Source: an uncultured Eubacteriales bacterium (GTDB lineage Bacteria > Bacillota > Clostridia > Oscillospirales > Acutalibacteraceae). From it: 37,609 bases of DNA. The stretch spans positions 1 through 37,609 of the forward strand of contig CAKSSR010000020.1 in assembly GCA_934489735.1 (NCBI GenBank), read 5' to 3'. Every line of letters starts with the position of its first letter. Positions within the stretch are counted from its first letter, which is position 1. Positions 30,501-36,939 of this stretch are shown here, in pieces. The notes under the pieces were generated by a model. That model worked only from the letters and a program-made list of their open reading frames with translations, made no database searches and had not been told where the DNA came from. The position numbers and the translations under genes are program-made.

Positions 30501-31797
30501 AATAAAGAAAATTCAAGGACCAGTAAGAGCTATTATAAACTTAACAGAGATGGCAGTAGATTATTCTATGGGAATGATAGACGATAAAGGACTAGATAAA
30601 AGATTAAAGGCAATAGCAAACGATGTGAAAATGGATAATAGTTATTTGGGCAAACTTACAGACGTTGCAGGACAATTTGGTACACCAATATTAGAGAACG
30701 CATTAAATAAAGATTTTTATTATGGAAATGATTTGGTGCCAGAAAATATGAAAAATTTAGACAATGCAAACAAATATGACGAAAATACGACAGAAACTGC
30801 AAAACTAATAGGTAAAGTCTTAAACTATCCACCAATATATATAGATAATCTTGTAGAAGGATATTTAGCTGGAGTCGGAACGCAGACAATGCAAGTAAGT
30901 GATTGGGTAATAAATAAAGTAACTGGGAAAAAATCAGCTAAGAGGCAAGCATCAGAAAGTTTTATTACCAAAAGATTTATTGCCGATGACTATAAGAACT
31001 CTCAATCGGTTAGTGAGATTTACGATACATACGACGAATTAAAAAATGATGAGGCAGAAGGACGACTTACAGAAGAACAGAAAAAACAACTAGAAAATAT
31101 AGAACAAGCGAAAGACACAATGGCAATTATAAACAAAAAAATTAGAGAAGCCAAAACAGATAATGCATTAAACAGCAAAGAAAAGGCAGAAAAAATAAGG
31201 GAATTGCAAAAGCAAAGGACAGATACGGCAAGATATTATCTAGGTAAAGAAACCATAACTAAAGAAAATAAAGAGCAAATTGAACTATATGAATATTATC
31301 CAACGGCTACAAGTAAAATATCAAGCATAATAGATGAAGAAGAAAAAAACGCATATGCACAAATAGTAAAAGACACGTACGCATTTAATTTGAAAAGTTT
31401 AGAAGACAATAAAGAATACATAAAAGCAAATGAAGAAGAAAAAAATTCTATGAAAAAAACTGCATTAACTCAAGCTAAAAATACTGCAAAAGAAAAAATG
31501 ATACAAAATAATTTGGAAGAACTCGTTGAAGAACATGGAGAAGAAGAAACAGCCACATTAATTTTGAATGCAGAACAATTGAAACAGTACGAAAAAGTTG
31601 AAAAAGCTGGAATACCTTTAGTAGACTATTACAATGCTTGGCTTGCCCAGAAAAATGCAGAAGGAAAGAAAAATGCAAAAGGAGAAACAATATCAGGCAC
31701 AAAGAAAAAAGCTAAAATTAGTGCAATAAATAGTGCTGTAGATGATTTGACAACATATCAAAAGAAAACATTATATAGAATATTTAATGTTGATTAG
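24586..31797 (+). CDS. Giant polyvalent protein, probably ejected into the host
   Basis: The 2403-residue protein takes 19% of the phage. It opens with a duplicated tag, YEEYKKQRL at 3-11 and 34-42. Hydrophobic, Gly-rich segments lie at about 192-210, 308-325 and 450-470. A first metallopeptidase motif follows (VHEMLHDLEG, His582/Glu583/His586). At about 940-1085 is an ADP-ribosyltransferase-like polyvalent domain: YHGT (His953), GDGFYFTDN (Tyr985) and NQIKS (Gln1076). A second, gluzincin-like peptidase has IHELGHQID (His1237/Glu1238/His1241) and EEGFAEATRNF. A region near 1690-1900 (RWGATAGNIDFSLPN) resembles C-terminal large-polyvalent-protein domains. The end is charged coiled coil. Such proteins are known to travel with phage DNA and act on host defences or targets. 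Delivery here is inferred. Confidence 0.85.
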   Translation: MTYEEYKKQRLAQNNTQSNVSNTTEINTAPVNRYEEYKKQRLTQQQDYLKTLEKETKQTQLAKDFISQNGTEKINSEYNNYMQSMNKAIAPKLYQTEGMQELASKRNATTPLEVSVYAKGNPVTQSILKLQNFAKENGIEIDVNDPVTSLTNQTNKLDDAKKEELMKYIYTYNKVRQEDLKNKNYIGNRAVSGLVSSISGAIDAGLGFLAENPLNRAMRSKNELYANIQKKVVNEDSPLYQPLNQMSYQPLQKVEEERDKVTARANKLKEYNILGTTAEALKKEQQGIEETQNISGLKKFTGDVVEGMIGMAPTILLSAYTANPQLGLNVMSTSAGGNAYREALNEGQSSDNAIAYGTLMGLKEYATEKMFGAMNRMAGFDVKGYGDELSESIINQIFKENSNKILRGFAEYTLGGVEEGLEEFVGDLIEPYIKNLTLGTKEKADLKSALYSGLVGAMTGLAMGAPSGAINLVNDIKTNQSTIQNSTQLPQNTQNASNNVQNVSNLEKIQQMSISNEQNSHTTITNEIQTLVENRNKTAPGLNVEVDNTLKTDGVIIKNSDGTRTMKINPNSTRAYEFVAVHEMLHDLEGTQEYSELQKYVQDRATLHENYEEAKQKITEQYENFYKNNNLDMSSLDMNVETVNDMVAQSLGNQQFLNELAGNKPNVFMKMYNWVKNVLFDGQNTGKTFNERRTDNKYLQELKKKFEVAYNTVYNGNASQQYSIQTDTNGNKYIKVDTDQDIFKNIDKKDYNKIAKMYIQDYLMGKTKLSNNDTTVIDRKSANKYTNPGKKQQNFNEKMQLTPELKNVLEIAQKDSTSRPLKSNSKYKNWEYYKVKFEINGKMFEGLINIGLDSNNNKHFYEINKIRETDDISRTSLNSSSTSLFEYSIPSSDSTVNNQYMQNNEKNSQGLEDSSSFSLSKDNQGRTLSKEQQEYFKDSKVRDESGNLLEVYHGTEANAGIPRDHWFTVFDIDKAKVSTMGDGFYFTDNYERASSYAHSKGNVYKAYLNITNPFMLKNGMTFQESIKEINPNYDIDKLKMENSSKFDGTKLRKYLIDNGYDGISLSGTYVAFNPNQIKSVDNTKPTSNPDIRYSQSNGEWSKYLKENWDLMPNSKKTFGFPTNEQLQAMDNKKISESADTLNLKEIKRPQKEETYKTNLERSSGLIEQKIKAIEEGKIKRDENAKRVSKEDIRKTIENSINQKLFTKHFREKAYGIYKPSTDTIRLAQRSDFETAIHELGHQIDIKQLDNLSHNADIKIKAELRMLCEKSFPGTYKEIRTQLEEGFAEATRNFIIDSKSFAADYPNTAYLIQNELEKSPQLNKLFNTLQEQIHDYINMTPKDRVLSNVSFEGEEQKPKLTKEYIKDKVIEWVWDDTIPLKRLVEKIAKTKNVKVDNLSPSENIAMSLKLAEGLGDVTVSSLRNGYEENGVKQTKGFSEILKDFDHNDIEDLVAYMVSEGNLDYIKANKQTGIRESDAKAVLKKYKDTKISKASAEIREINDYSLKRLLQSGLITKEQVKSFKKVNEHYVPMNRVIDIEGKIGLNAKGLQNGKVIKGRKGSDRMIINPLESTVVNNMRIDRQIANNENLKNLVDTLKQNDLLGEYIDEIPTPMQFKGSATLENFKGALEKQGVDTTELDLEAVYNIFTPKLSDDKNLIMSYMEKGKRKYIQFKDKSLYNVVNGLTGQKGLNGIQKFYSYFNGALRWGATAGNIDFSLPNTISDSQTAFLNSDATFIPIVDSIIGVADAVAGNTAEHSKLSKLVEKIAPDYQKRKARLYELYEKSGAKSTTNRSGLKRSNNLDNVLGALALDEKTLLGKDKARPIRAIKKATEWAPALSEEATRFRNFEKEVKLYQKQGMRLEDAVKKAGYNAKRVTQDFSQSGKATRVVNSVIPFTSARIGGTYQAYENFAKNPKRYSTRLALLTASSAVIHALLIQALKNGTRKDEEEYKELQDQKLLDNYTFPIGDGKTITIKKIQGPVRAIINLTEMAVDYSMGMIDDKGLDKRLKAIANDVKMDNSYLGKLTDVAGQFGTPILENALNKDFYYGNDLVPENMKNLDNANKYDENTTETAKLIGKVLNYPPIYIDNLVEGYLAGVGTQTMQVSDWVINKVTGKKSAKRQASESFITKRFIADDYKNSQSVSEIYDTYDELKNDEAEGRLTEEQKKQLENIEQAKDTMAIINKKIREAKTDNALNSKEKAEKIRELQKQRTDTARYYLGKETITKENKEQIELYEYYPTATSKISSIIDEEEKNAYAQIVKDTYAFNLKSLEDNKEYIKANEEEKNSMKKTALTQAKNTAKEKMIQNNLEELVEEHGEEETATLILNAEQLKQYEKVEKAGIPLVDYYNAWLAQKNAEGKKNAKGETISGTKKKAKISAINSAVDDLTTYQKKTLYRIFNVD

Positions 31798-31822
31798 AGA
31801 GTCTTTTAAGGCTCTCTTTTCT
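31796..31822 (+). terminator. Terminator after the giant polyvalent gene
   Basis: GAGAGTC (31797-31803) and GGCTCTC (31810-31816) pair with loop TTTTAA, followed by TTTTCT. It overlaps the end of the gene. Confidence 0.7.
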
Positions 31823-31847
31823 AATAAAAAGAAAAGGAGGTTGAAAA

Positions 31848-32159
31848 ATGGCGAAGATCTATCGTGGAGACACATTCCCGTTTACAGTTAAATTTGATGG
31901 ATATACTTTTCAAACAGGTGACGTACTGACAGCAAGTTTAATGAGTATGACAGACGAGGAAGATTCTGAATACACAAGATTAAAAACAATTGAGTATACT
32001 GTGCAAAACGAATGTGACAAGGTTCAACTCGAATTTAGTAGAGAAGATATGTATGACATATCTGGAGATGTTGTTGTAGAAGTAAGAGTAGTAACTAGTT
32101 CTGGAATTGAAATGACGGCACAAAAAAGTTGCTCGCTAAGAAAGGACGGTATAAGATGA
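31848..32159 (+). CDS. Small beta-rich tail-fibre associated protein
   Basis: A 103-residue all-beta protein (IYRGDTFPFTVKFDGYTFQT, then DISGDVVVEVRVVTSSG). Short proteins of this kind lie in front of fibre genes in many Firmicutes phages and resemble the N-terminal domain of BppU-type baseplate/fibre proteins. It starts after AAAAGGAGG and its stop overlaps the next ATG. Structural role is likely, exact role unknown. Confidence 0.68.
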   Translation: MAKIYRGDTFPFTVKFDGYTFQTGDVLTASLMSMTDEEDSEYTRLKTIEYTVQNECDKVQLEFSREDMYDISGDVVVEVRVVTSSGIEMTAQKSCSLRKDGIR

Positions 32160-32866
32160 GTGAATTTGAAAAAATAGAAATAAATGGCGAAATCAAATAC
32201 GGTGGTGATGTTGGTCCGAAAGGTCCCGCTGGACCTGAAGGAAAACAAGGGCCACAAGGAGAAAAAGGCGATATTGGTCCAGCTGGTCCACAGGGGCCAA
32301 AGGGTGAAACAGGAAGTGTTGGTCCACAAGGCCCAGAGGGAAAAAGAGGCTTACAAGGTTTAACTGGCGAACGTGGACCACAAGGTGAAAAGGGAGATAC
32401 AGGCAGTCCAGGTGCAGATGGAATAAGCCCAACGGTATCTGTGTCTAAAAGTGAAAAAATAACTACTATTGAAATAACAGATAAAGATGGAACTAAGACA
32501 GCTCAAATTGAAGATGGAGACAATTATGATGATACAGATATAAAAGCAAAGCTCGAAAACAAAGTTGACAAAATTGATGGAAAGGGGCTTAGCGAGAATG
32601 ATTTTACGACAGAAGAAAAAAACAAACTTGCTGAAATAGAAATGGGTGCACAAGTTAATGCGATAACTAGTGTAAATGGGAAAACAGGCATAGTAACGTT
32701 AAATGCAAGTGACGTGGGAGCACTGCCTGAAAACACAGAAATACCAGCTAAAACAAGTGATTTGAATAATGATAGCGGATTTGCACCAATAACAGCATCT
32801 ACAACAGATTTAGAAGCTGGAGTATCAGAACTAGCCACAGGTTCTGTATATTTAGTGTATGAGTAA
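32156..32866 (+). CDS. Collagen-like tail fibre protein
   Basis: The 236-residue protein has about 24 Gly-X-Y triplets (residues 17-88, e.g. GPKGPAGPEGKQGPQGEK), which should form a trimeric collagen helix. The C-terminal part (about 90-236) includes NSVNGKTGIVTLNASDVGAL-like fibre sequence and SDLNNDSGFAP, both usual in phage fibres. ATG 32156 overlaps the previous stop (ATGA) after AAAGGACGG; a start at 32129 would overlap more and lacks a site. It probably forms a flexible fibre or spike shaft. Confidence 0.88.
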   Translation: MSEFEKIEINGEIKYGGDVGPKGPAGPEGKQGPQGEKGDIGPAGPQGPKGETGSVGPQGPEGKRGLQGLTGERGPQGEKGDTGSPGADGISPTVSVSKSEKITTIEITDKDGTKTAQIEDGDNYDDTDIKAKLENKVDKIDGKGLSENDFTTEEKNKLAEIEMGAQVNAITSVNGKTGIVTLNASDVGALPENTEIPAKTSDLNNDSGFAPITASTTDLEAGVSELATGSVYLVYE

Positions 32867-32878
32867 GGTGGTGAATAC

Positions 32879-34024
32879 ATGGGAATATATCTCGAAAAGA
32901 ATGGCTTGGCTAGAAAAGTAAAAAAAATCTATATTGGAGACAATAATGGAATTGCAAGAATGGTAAAAAAAGCTTATGTAGGTGTAGATGGAATAGCAAA
33001 ATTGTTTTGGAATGGAAGTCAAGAAGAACAAGGTAAAGTTGTCTATCTTGGAACCCAATCACCATTAACTCAATCACTTTCTGTTTTAGCTTCAGCAAGT
33101 GTTGGGGAATATGTGCTATTTGCAGGTGGTTCTAATGGTATGTGGGGCGATACTCCTTATAGTACAGTTAACGCATATAGCACTAATTTAACACATAGCA
33201 CTCCCGCATCTTTAAGTGTTGCTAGAAGAGCACTTGCGGGTGCAAGTAATAATAATTATGCGTTATTTTCTGGCGGTTGGAAAACAGACAGAAGTGATCG
33301 CGTAAATACTGTTGACGCATATAATACAGAATTGACACGCAGTACGCCCAATTCATTAAGTAGTGCAAAATTCGATCATTCGGGTGGTAATGTTGGAAAT
33401 TATATATTATTTGCGGGTGGTTCAAATTATGAGAAAAGTTTATCTAATATTGATGCATATAATATTAATTTGACACGTACTTCACCAACAAGCTTAAGTA
33501 CGGCACGTTCATCGCTTGCATGTGCCAACAATGATAATTATGTATTGTTTTCAGGCGGAAATTCATCGAATGCAAGTAATGCTGTTGATATATATAATAC
33601 AAACTTAACAAAAAGTACACCATCTGGTTTATCTATCGCAAGAGGACATTTAGCTGGAGCAACGGCAGGACAGTATATGTTAATTGCAGGTGGTGGGACT
33701 AGCAATTGGACAGAGGGAACACCACAAACTACTATTGATGTATACGATAATAATTTAACAAGAACAACACCAGTAGAATTATCTGAACCTAAATTAAAAC
33801 ATGCTTCAACGAGTGTAAAAGGCTATGCGTTATTTGCCGGCGGCACAAACAGCAGTGGTTATTCAAACGTAGTAAATGTTTTTGACGAAAATTTGACTAG
33901 AATAATTCCTGATTCATTATCCGTAGGTAGAACTTTATTATGTGGTGGTAGTGTTGGTAATTATGCATTGTTTGCAGGTGGAGAAACCGTTACAAACATA
34001 GTCGATGGTTATAAATTAAATTAA
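32879..34024 (+). CDS. Kelch-type beta-propeller receptor-binding protein
   Basis: The 381-residue protein starts with an anchoring region (LARKVKKIYIGDNNGIARMV) common to Firmicutes phage fibre tips. Six full repeats of about 46-50 residues follow, each with Y-[AVIM]-L-[FI]-[AS]-G-G, then a Tyr/Phe, Asn-Leu-Thr, a Pro and SLS.AR-like end. A last half repeat (YALFAGGETVTNI) and an N-terminal half (SLSVLASASVGE) can close a seventh blade. Kelch propellers bind ligands on their faces, so this is the best candidate for host receptor recognition. GTAAGGTGGTG precedes the ATG. Confidence 0.85.
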   Translation: MGIYLEKNGLARKVKKIYIGDNNGIARMVKKAYVGVDGIAKLFWNGSQEEQGKVVYLGTQSPLTQSLSVLASASVGEYVLFAGGSNGMWGDTPYSTVNAYSTNLTHSTPASLSVARRALAGASNNNYALFSGGWKTDRSDRVNTVDAYNTELTRSTPNSLSSAKFDHSGGNVGNYILFAGGSNYEKSLSNIDAYNINLTRTSPTSLSTARSSLACANNDNYVLFSGGNSSNASNAVDIYNTNLTKSTPSGLSIARGHLAGATAGQYMLIAGGGTSNWTEGTPQTTIDVYDNNLTRTTPVELSEPKLKHASTSVKGYALFAGGTNSSGYSNVVNVFDENLTRIIPDSLSVGRTLLCGGSVGNYALFAGGETVTNIVDGYKLN

Positions 34025-34039
34025 GAGGAGATGGTTTAA

Positions 34040-34417
34040 ATGATTAAAATCGAAAAATATTTAGGAAATAAAACATATATGTTCCCAAATGGAGTAATAG
34101 CTACACCAGAAATATTGGAGCAACAATTTCCTGCAATAAAAGTTTTTGCTCACATTATTGAAACGGATGAAGCAGGGGAAGTTTGTTTTGCAGTAGAAAA
34201 TTTAAATGCGATTAGAAGTCTTTATGGTGTGGATAATTCTTTGTCGGAAGAAGAAGCAATCGCTAAAATTGAAGAAATAAGAAATACACCTGAAACAGTT
34301 TCAACTGAGCCAACTGCAGAAGAACGTACGGCTACAGCTTTAGAACAACTAGCAAGTGGACAAACTGCAGAAAGTACTAAAGTAATAAATGCATTATTAA
34401 CAGGAGAGGAGGAATAA
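34040..34417 (+). CDS. Tail-associated protein of unknown function
   Basis: A 125-residue protein. The N-terminal half is alpha/beta (NKTYMFPNGVIATPEILEQQ, then IETDEAGEVCFAVENLNAIR) and the second half acidic and disordered (TPETVSTEPTAEERT) with a closing helix. It lies between two surface-binding proteins and before the lysis genes; such proteins are usual there, with unknown role. AAGAGGAGATGG precedes the ATG. Confidence 0.68.
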   Translation: MIKIEKYLGNKTYMFPNGVIATPEILEQQFPAIKVFAHIIETDEAGEVCFAVENLNAIRSLYGVDNSLSEEEAIAKIEEIRNTPETVSTEPTAEERTATALEQLASGQTAESTKVINALLTGEEE

Positions 34418-34419
34418 TT

Positions 34420-34866
34420 ATGTCTAATAAAGTACAATTAGCTTTAGAATTAAGAAAAGCTTTAGAAATGTTTGTGAGCTCATTTGATCCTGAGACGGAT
34501 ATTGATAAAATATTATCGATTCCAACTGTATTTCCTAAATATAAAATAGGAGTGAACTATAAAATAAAAGATGTATTTTCATATGGAGAAAATGCAAATG
34601 GAGATCCTCAACTTTATCAAGTTTTACAAACACATACAAGTACTACTGAGTGGATTCCTAGTACAGCTACATCTTTATATAAAGCAGTCGGAGTTTCTGA
34701 AAATGGAATAGCAACTTGGGTACAGCCCTTAGGAGCAAGTGATGCTTATAATAAAGGCGACGAAGTAATGTATAATGGAGCACATTATAAATCTTTAATT
34801 GATAATAACGTATGGTCGCCAGAAACATATTCCCAAGGTTGGGAGGTAGTTGTAGATGACAATTGA
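34420..34866 (+). CDS. Protein with carbohydrate-binding module (CBM5/12-like)
   Basis: The 148-residue protein has a C-terminal module (about 107-146) of the ChiC/CBM5-12 type: AYNKGDEVMYNGAHYKSLID followed by aromatic WSPETYSQGWEVV. Such modules bind chitin-like or cell-wall glycans. A related half-module may occupy the middle (FPKYKIGVNYKIKDVFSYGE). Placed between fibre and lysis genes, it may be a virion surface protein for host attachment. GAGGAGG precedes the ATG. Confidence 0.78.
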   Translation: MSNKVQLALELRKALEMFVSSFDPETDIDKILSIPTVFPKYKIGVNYKIKDVFSYGENANGDPQLYQVLQTHTSTTEWIPSTATSLYKAVGVSENGIATWVQPLGASDAYNKGDEVMYNGAHYKSLIDNNVWSPETYSQGWEVVVDDN

Positions 34867-35188
34867 TGTAGATGTTTTAATTAAAATAATAAAATTTGCT
34901 GCAGAGTTAATAACCTCTTGTGGAATTATTTTGGTGTTTGCCAAAAAATATCTTGATAAGATGGTCTCTAAAATCACGACACCTATTTTAGAGAAGATAG
35001 ATAAAATGGATAAGAACCAGTGTATGAATTACCTCACAGAGTTTCTTGCAGATGTTCGCAATGGAGTGCATAAGACTGAATATCAGAAAGCAAGAGCTCA
35101 TGATGTGTACAAGCATTACAGTACAGATTTAAGCGGTAACTCTTATATACATGAGCAATGGGAACTTTATATGACAGGAAAGGAGTGA
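34856..35188 (+). CDS. Holin-like accessory membrane protein
   Basis: A 110-residue protein with one N-terminal membrane segment (about 6-28: LIKIIKFAAELITSCGIILV) and a soluble charged helical part with Cys35-like MNYLTEFLADVRNG. It overlaps the CBM gene by 11 bases after GGGAGG. It is the first of a three-gene lysis block and is either a holin partner or antiholin. The family is not certain. Confidence 0.62.
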   Translation: MTIDVDVLIKIIKFAAELITSCGIILVFAKKYLDKMVSKITTPILEKIDKMDKNQCMNYLTEFLADVRNGVHKTEYQKARAHDVYKHYSTDLSGNSYIHEQWELYMTGKE

Positions 35189-35194
35189 AAAAAG

Positions 35195-35398
35195 ATGAAA
35201 GAGATAAAAAAGCTGATTGATGTAAAAAGTATAGTTACATTACTTTTTACTGTTTTAGTATGTATACTAGCTTTTAAGAAAGTTATAACAGGGGAACAGG
35301 TTATGATGACATATACAACCATCATAGCCTTTTATTTTGGCACGCAATCAACTAAGAAAAAAGAGGTGGTTTCAGATGAAAACAAATCTTCGGACTAG
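35195..35398 (+). CDS. Holin
   Basis: A 67-residue protein with two membrane segments (about 10-27, IVTLLFTVLVCILAF; about 36-50, MMTYTTIIAFYFG) and a short, charged cytoplasmic tail (STKKKEVVSDENKSSD). This is the layout of small phage holins, which open the membrane to let lysin out. GAAAGGAGTG precedes the ATG. Its end overlaps the presumed lysin start by 23 bases. Confidence 0.78.
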   Translation: MKEIKKLIDVKSIVTLLFTVLVCILAFKKVITGEQVMMTYTTIIAFYFGTQSTKKKEVVSDENKSSD

Positions 35399-36021
35399 TT
35401 GAATATTGCAGAAGTCAATTAGGTCGACCATATTGGTGGGGGACATTCGGGCAAAAAGCCTCAGAAAGCCTTTTAAGGCAAAAATCAACTCAGTACCCTA
35501 AATATTATACCTCTACTGATTTTATTAAGCAGTACGGGCAAAAAGTGCATGACTGTGTAGGTTTAATTAAGGGATACTTATGGTGCGAAAACGCAAATTC
35601 TTATCCTTTATATAATGCAAGTCAAGATAAAGACGTTAATGGAATGAAAGCAAACTGTAGTGAGAGAGGAACTTTAGAGACAATGCCAGATATTCCAGGT
35701 GTACTTTTATTTATGCCTGGCCATGTCGGTGTTTATATTGGTAATGGTAAAGTTATTGAGGCAAGAGGTCATGCTTACGGGGTTGTTGAGACTAATTTAG
35801 TAGGCAGAGGCTGGAAAGAATGGGGCAAACTTGATTGGATAGAATACGTGGAGGAAAATACGATGTTTGAAGCTGGACAAGGTAAAGAAGCAATAGAATA
35901 CTTAGTTAAACAGGGTAGGATAACAAATAGAGAACAGGCATTACAAAAGCTTGATTTAATTAAAAATGAAGAGTGGACCTACATTAAGTGGGCTAACGAT
36001 GTTAAAAAGTTAGAAAGATAA
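35376..36021 (+). CDS. NlpC/P60-family endolysin with an apparent frameshift at the start
   Basis: The body, open from 35380 to 36021, encodes a NlpC/P60 peptidoglycan hydrolase: GLVEYCRSQLGRPYWWGTFG, then the nucleophile in HDCVGLIKGYLW (Cys codon 35551) and the histidine in PGHVGVYIGNG (codon 35722), with a C-terminal helical domain. The only well-placed start, ATG 35376 behind AGAGGTGG, is in another frame and stops after eight codons. No ATG, GTG or TTG lies in the body's own frame before GTG 35545, which would remove the N-terminal part. A +1 shift near CTT CGG (35388-35393) would give MKTNL followed by GLVEYC. A one-base insertion, recoding or a sequence error are all possible. Confidence 0.8.
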
Positions 36022-36036
36022 GAAAGGATGATTAAA

Positions 36037-36300
36037 ATGGGTAATGAGAAATTTATAAGCATATGTAAAAGGTTGGTAAAGGAATATGCAGAGGAGCATT
36101 TAGATAAGAGCGATACTTTACCTGAATTTGAAGTCTTCGTTGTTTGGAGTTGTAAAACATTACAAAACAATAAAGCCTTATTAAGTACAACTTTATTTGA
36201 TGGAATGTATTACGAACTTACATATAACGGAGATAAAAAAGAATTGTACTTTGATGCATATAAGAAGTTTGAAAACAAGTGCGTCAAAATAGACGAATAA
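36037..36300 (+). CDS. DUF6275-like phage protein
   Basis: An 87-residue protein resembling the DUF6275 family of Firmicutes phages, in particular in VFVVWSCKTLQNNKALLSTT and GMYYELTYNGDKKELYFDAY. Its function is unknown. The ATG at 36037 is chosen since AAAGGA lies 8 nt upstream; ATG 36028 falls on that site. It stands between the lysin and a terminator. Confidence 0.72.
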   Translation: MGNEKFISICKRLVKEYAEEHLDKSDTLPEFEVFVVWSCKTLQNNKALLSTTLFDGMYYELTYNGDKKELYFDAYKKFENKCVKIDE

Positions 36301-36310
36301 GGTTAAAATT

Positions 36311-36342
36311 ATAACACTTTTTCTAGAGAGTGTTATTTTTTT
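36311..36342 (+). terminator. Terminator after the lysis module
   Basis: ATAACACT (36311-36318) and AGTGTTAT (36329-36336) form a perfect 8-bp stem with a 10-nt loop, followed by TTTTTT. Confidence 0.85.
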
Positions 36343-36372
36343 ATATAAAAATTTAAAAAGGAGGAAGTTATT

Positions 36373-36609
36373 ATGGAAAACAGATTTACGGTAGCAGACT
36401 ATAAGAAAGCGGTTTATGAGGAGTTTAAAGAGGAAATTAATTTAATTTCAAAAGCTTCAGAAAAAGAAAATTGGAAAGCTGATATAGGGGTAGCTACAGA
36501 CAAATTTATTACGTTTATCGAGAACGCAACTGAAAGCATATTTGTTAATGTCCCAAAAGCAAAAGCTAAACTTGCAGAATTGAATGCTAAAAGAACAGAC
36601 AGAGTTTAA
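36373..36609 (+). CDS. Small helical protein of unknown function
   Basis: A 78-residue protein, not recognised (FTVADYKKAVYEEFKEEINL, ending LAELNAKRTDRV). AAAAAGGAGG before the ATG and flanking terminators on both sides (36311 and 36633) mark it as a separate unit. It lies in the conversion region after lysis, so it may be expressed in the lysogen. Confidence 0.62.
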   Translation: MENRFTVADYKKAVYEEFKEEINLISKASEKENWKADIGVATDKFITFIENATESIFVNVPKAKAKLAELNAKRTDRV

Positions 36610-36632
36610 GCTTATAGTATTCACATTGGTTA

Positions 36633-36668
36633 AAGCCTATCTCAATTATGAGGTAGGCTTATTTTTTT
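36633..36668 (+). terminator. Strong terminator before the conversion operon
   Basis: AAGCCTATCTCA (36633-36644) and TGAGGTAGGCTT (36649-36660) pair over 12 positions with one G-T pair, with loop ATTA, followed by ATTTTTTT. Confidence 0.88.
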
Positions 36669-36738
36669 ATGTATTTTCGCCATAGCGAACGAATATTGTG
36701 ATAGTTTTTGTGCATGATATTTTTAGGGAGTGAATGTC

Positions 36739-36939
36739 TTGAAAGTTATTATATTGTTAGCAAAAATAAGAAATGAAAAAAAGATATCGTTAGAAAGATT
36801 ATCAAAAATGTCTGGAGTTTCAAAAGCACATTTGTCAGATATTGAAAGAAATTTAAAAATGCCAAGTTTATTAGTAATGATAAGGCTATCACAAGCATTA
36901 AAAGTATCAATAACAGATTTATACGAGGTGTTACAATGA
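36739..36939 (+). CDS. HTH-XRE regulator coupled to the Spo0E-like gene
   Basis: A 66-residue XRE protein with the core ISLERLSKMSGVSKAHLSDI and ERNLKMPSLLVMIRLSQALK. TTG 36739 is chosen since AGGGAG lies 8 nt upstream; GTG 36730 falls on that site. Its stop overlaps the Spo0E-like ATG by 4 nt. It resembles SinR-type short regulators. It probably controls this two-gene operon or host developmental genes; the choice between these is not possible from sequence. Confidence 0.78.
   Translation: MKVIILLAKIRNEKKISLERLSKMSGVSKAHLSDIERNLKMPSLLVMIRLSQALKVSITDLYEVLQ

Noticed and set aside
32200..32430. Long minus-strand ORF opposite the collagen-like gene
   Set aside because: It is the mirror of a repetitive Gly-Pro coding sequence, without RBS or plausible protein.
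32879..34024. Diversity-generating retroelement target in the receptor-binding gene
   Set aside because: No reverse transcriptase or template repeat occurs in the window. The repeats are kelch blades.
35371..35398. A -1 frameshift making a holin-lysin fusion
   Set aside because: The holin frame could reach the lysin frame by -1, but the only candidate (A AAC AAA) is not a workable slippery heptamer and no stimulator is seen.
35545..36021. GTG 35545 as the true lysin start
   Set aside because: No ribosome binding site lies before it. It would remove a clearly coding NlpC/P60 N-terminal part (LVEYCRSQLGRPYWWGTFG) and begin two residues before the catalytic Cys.
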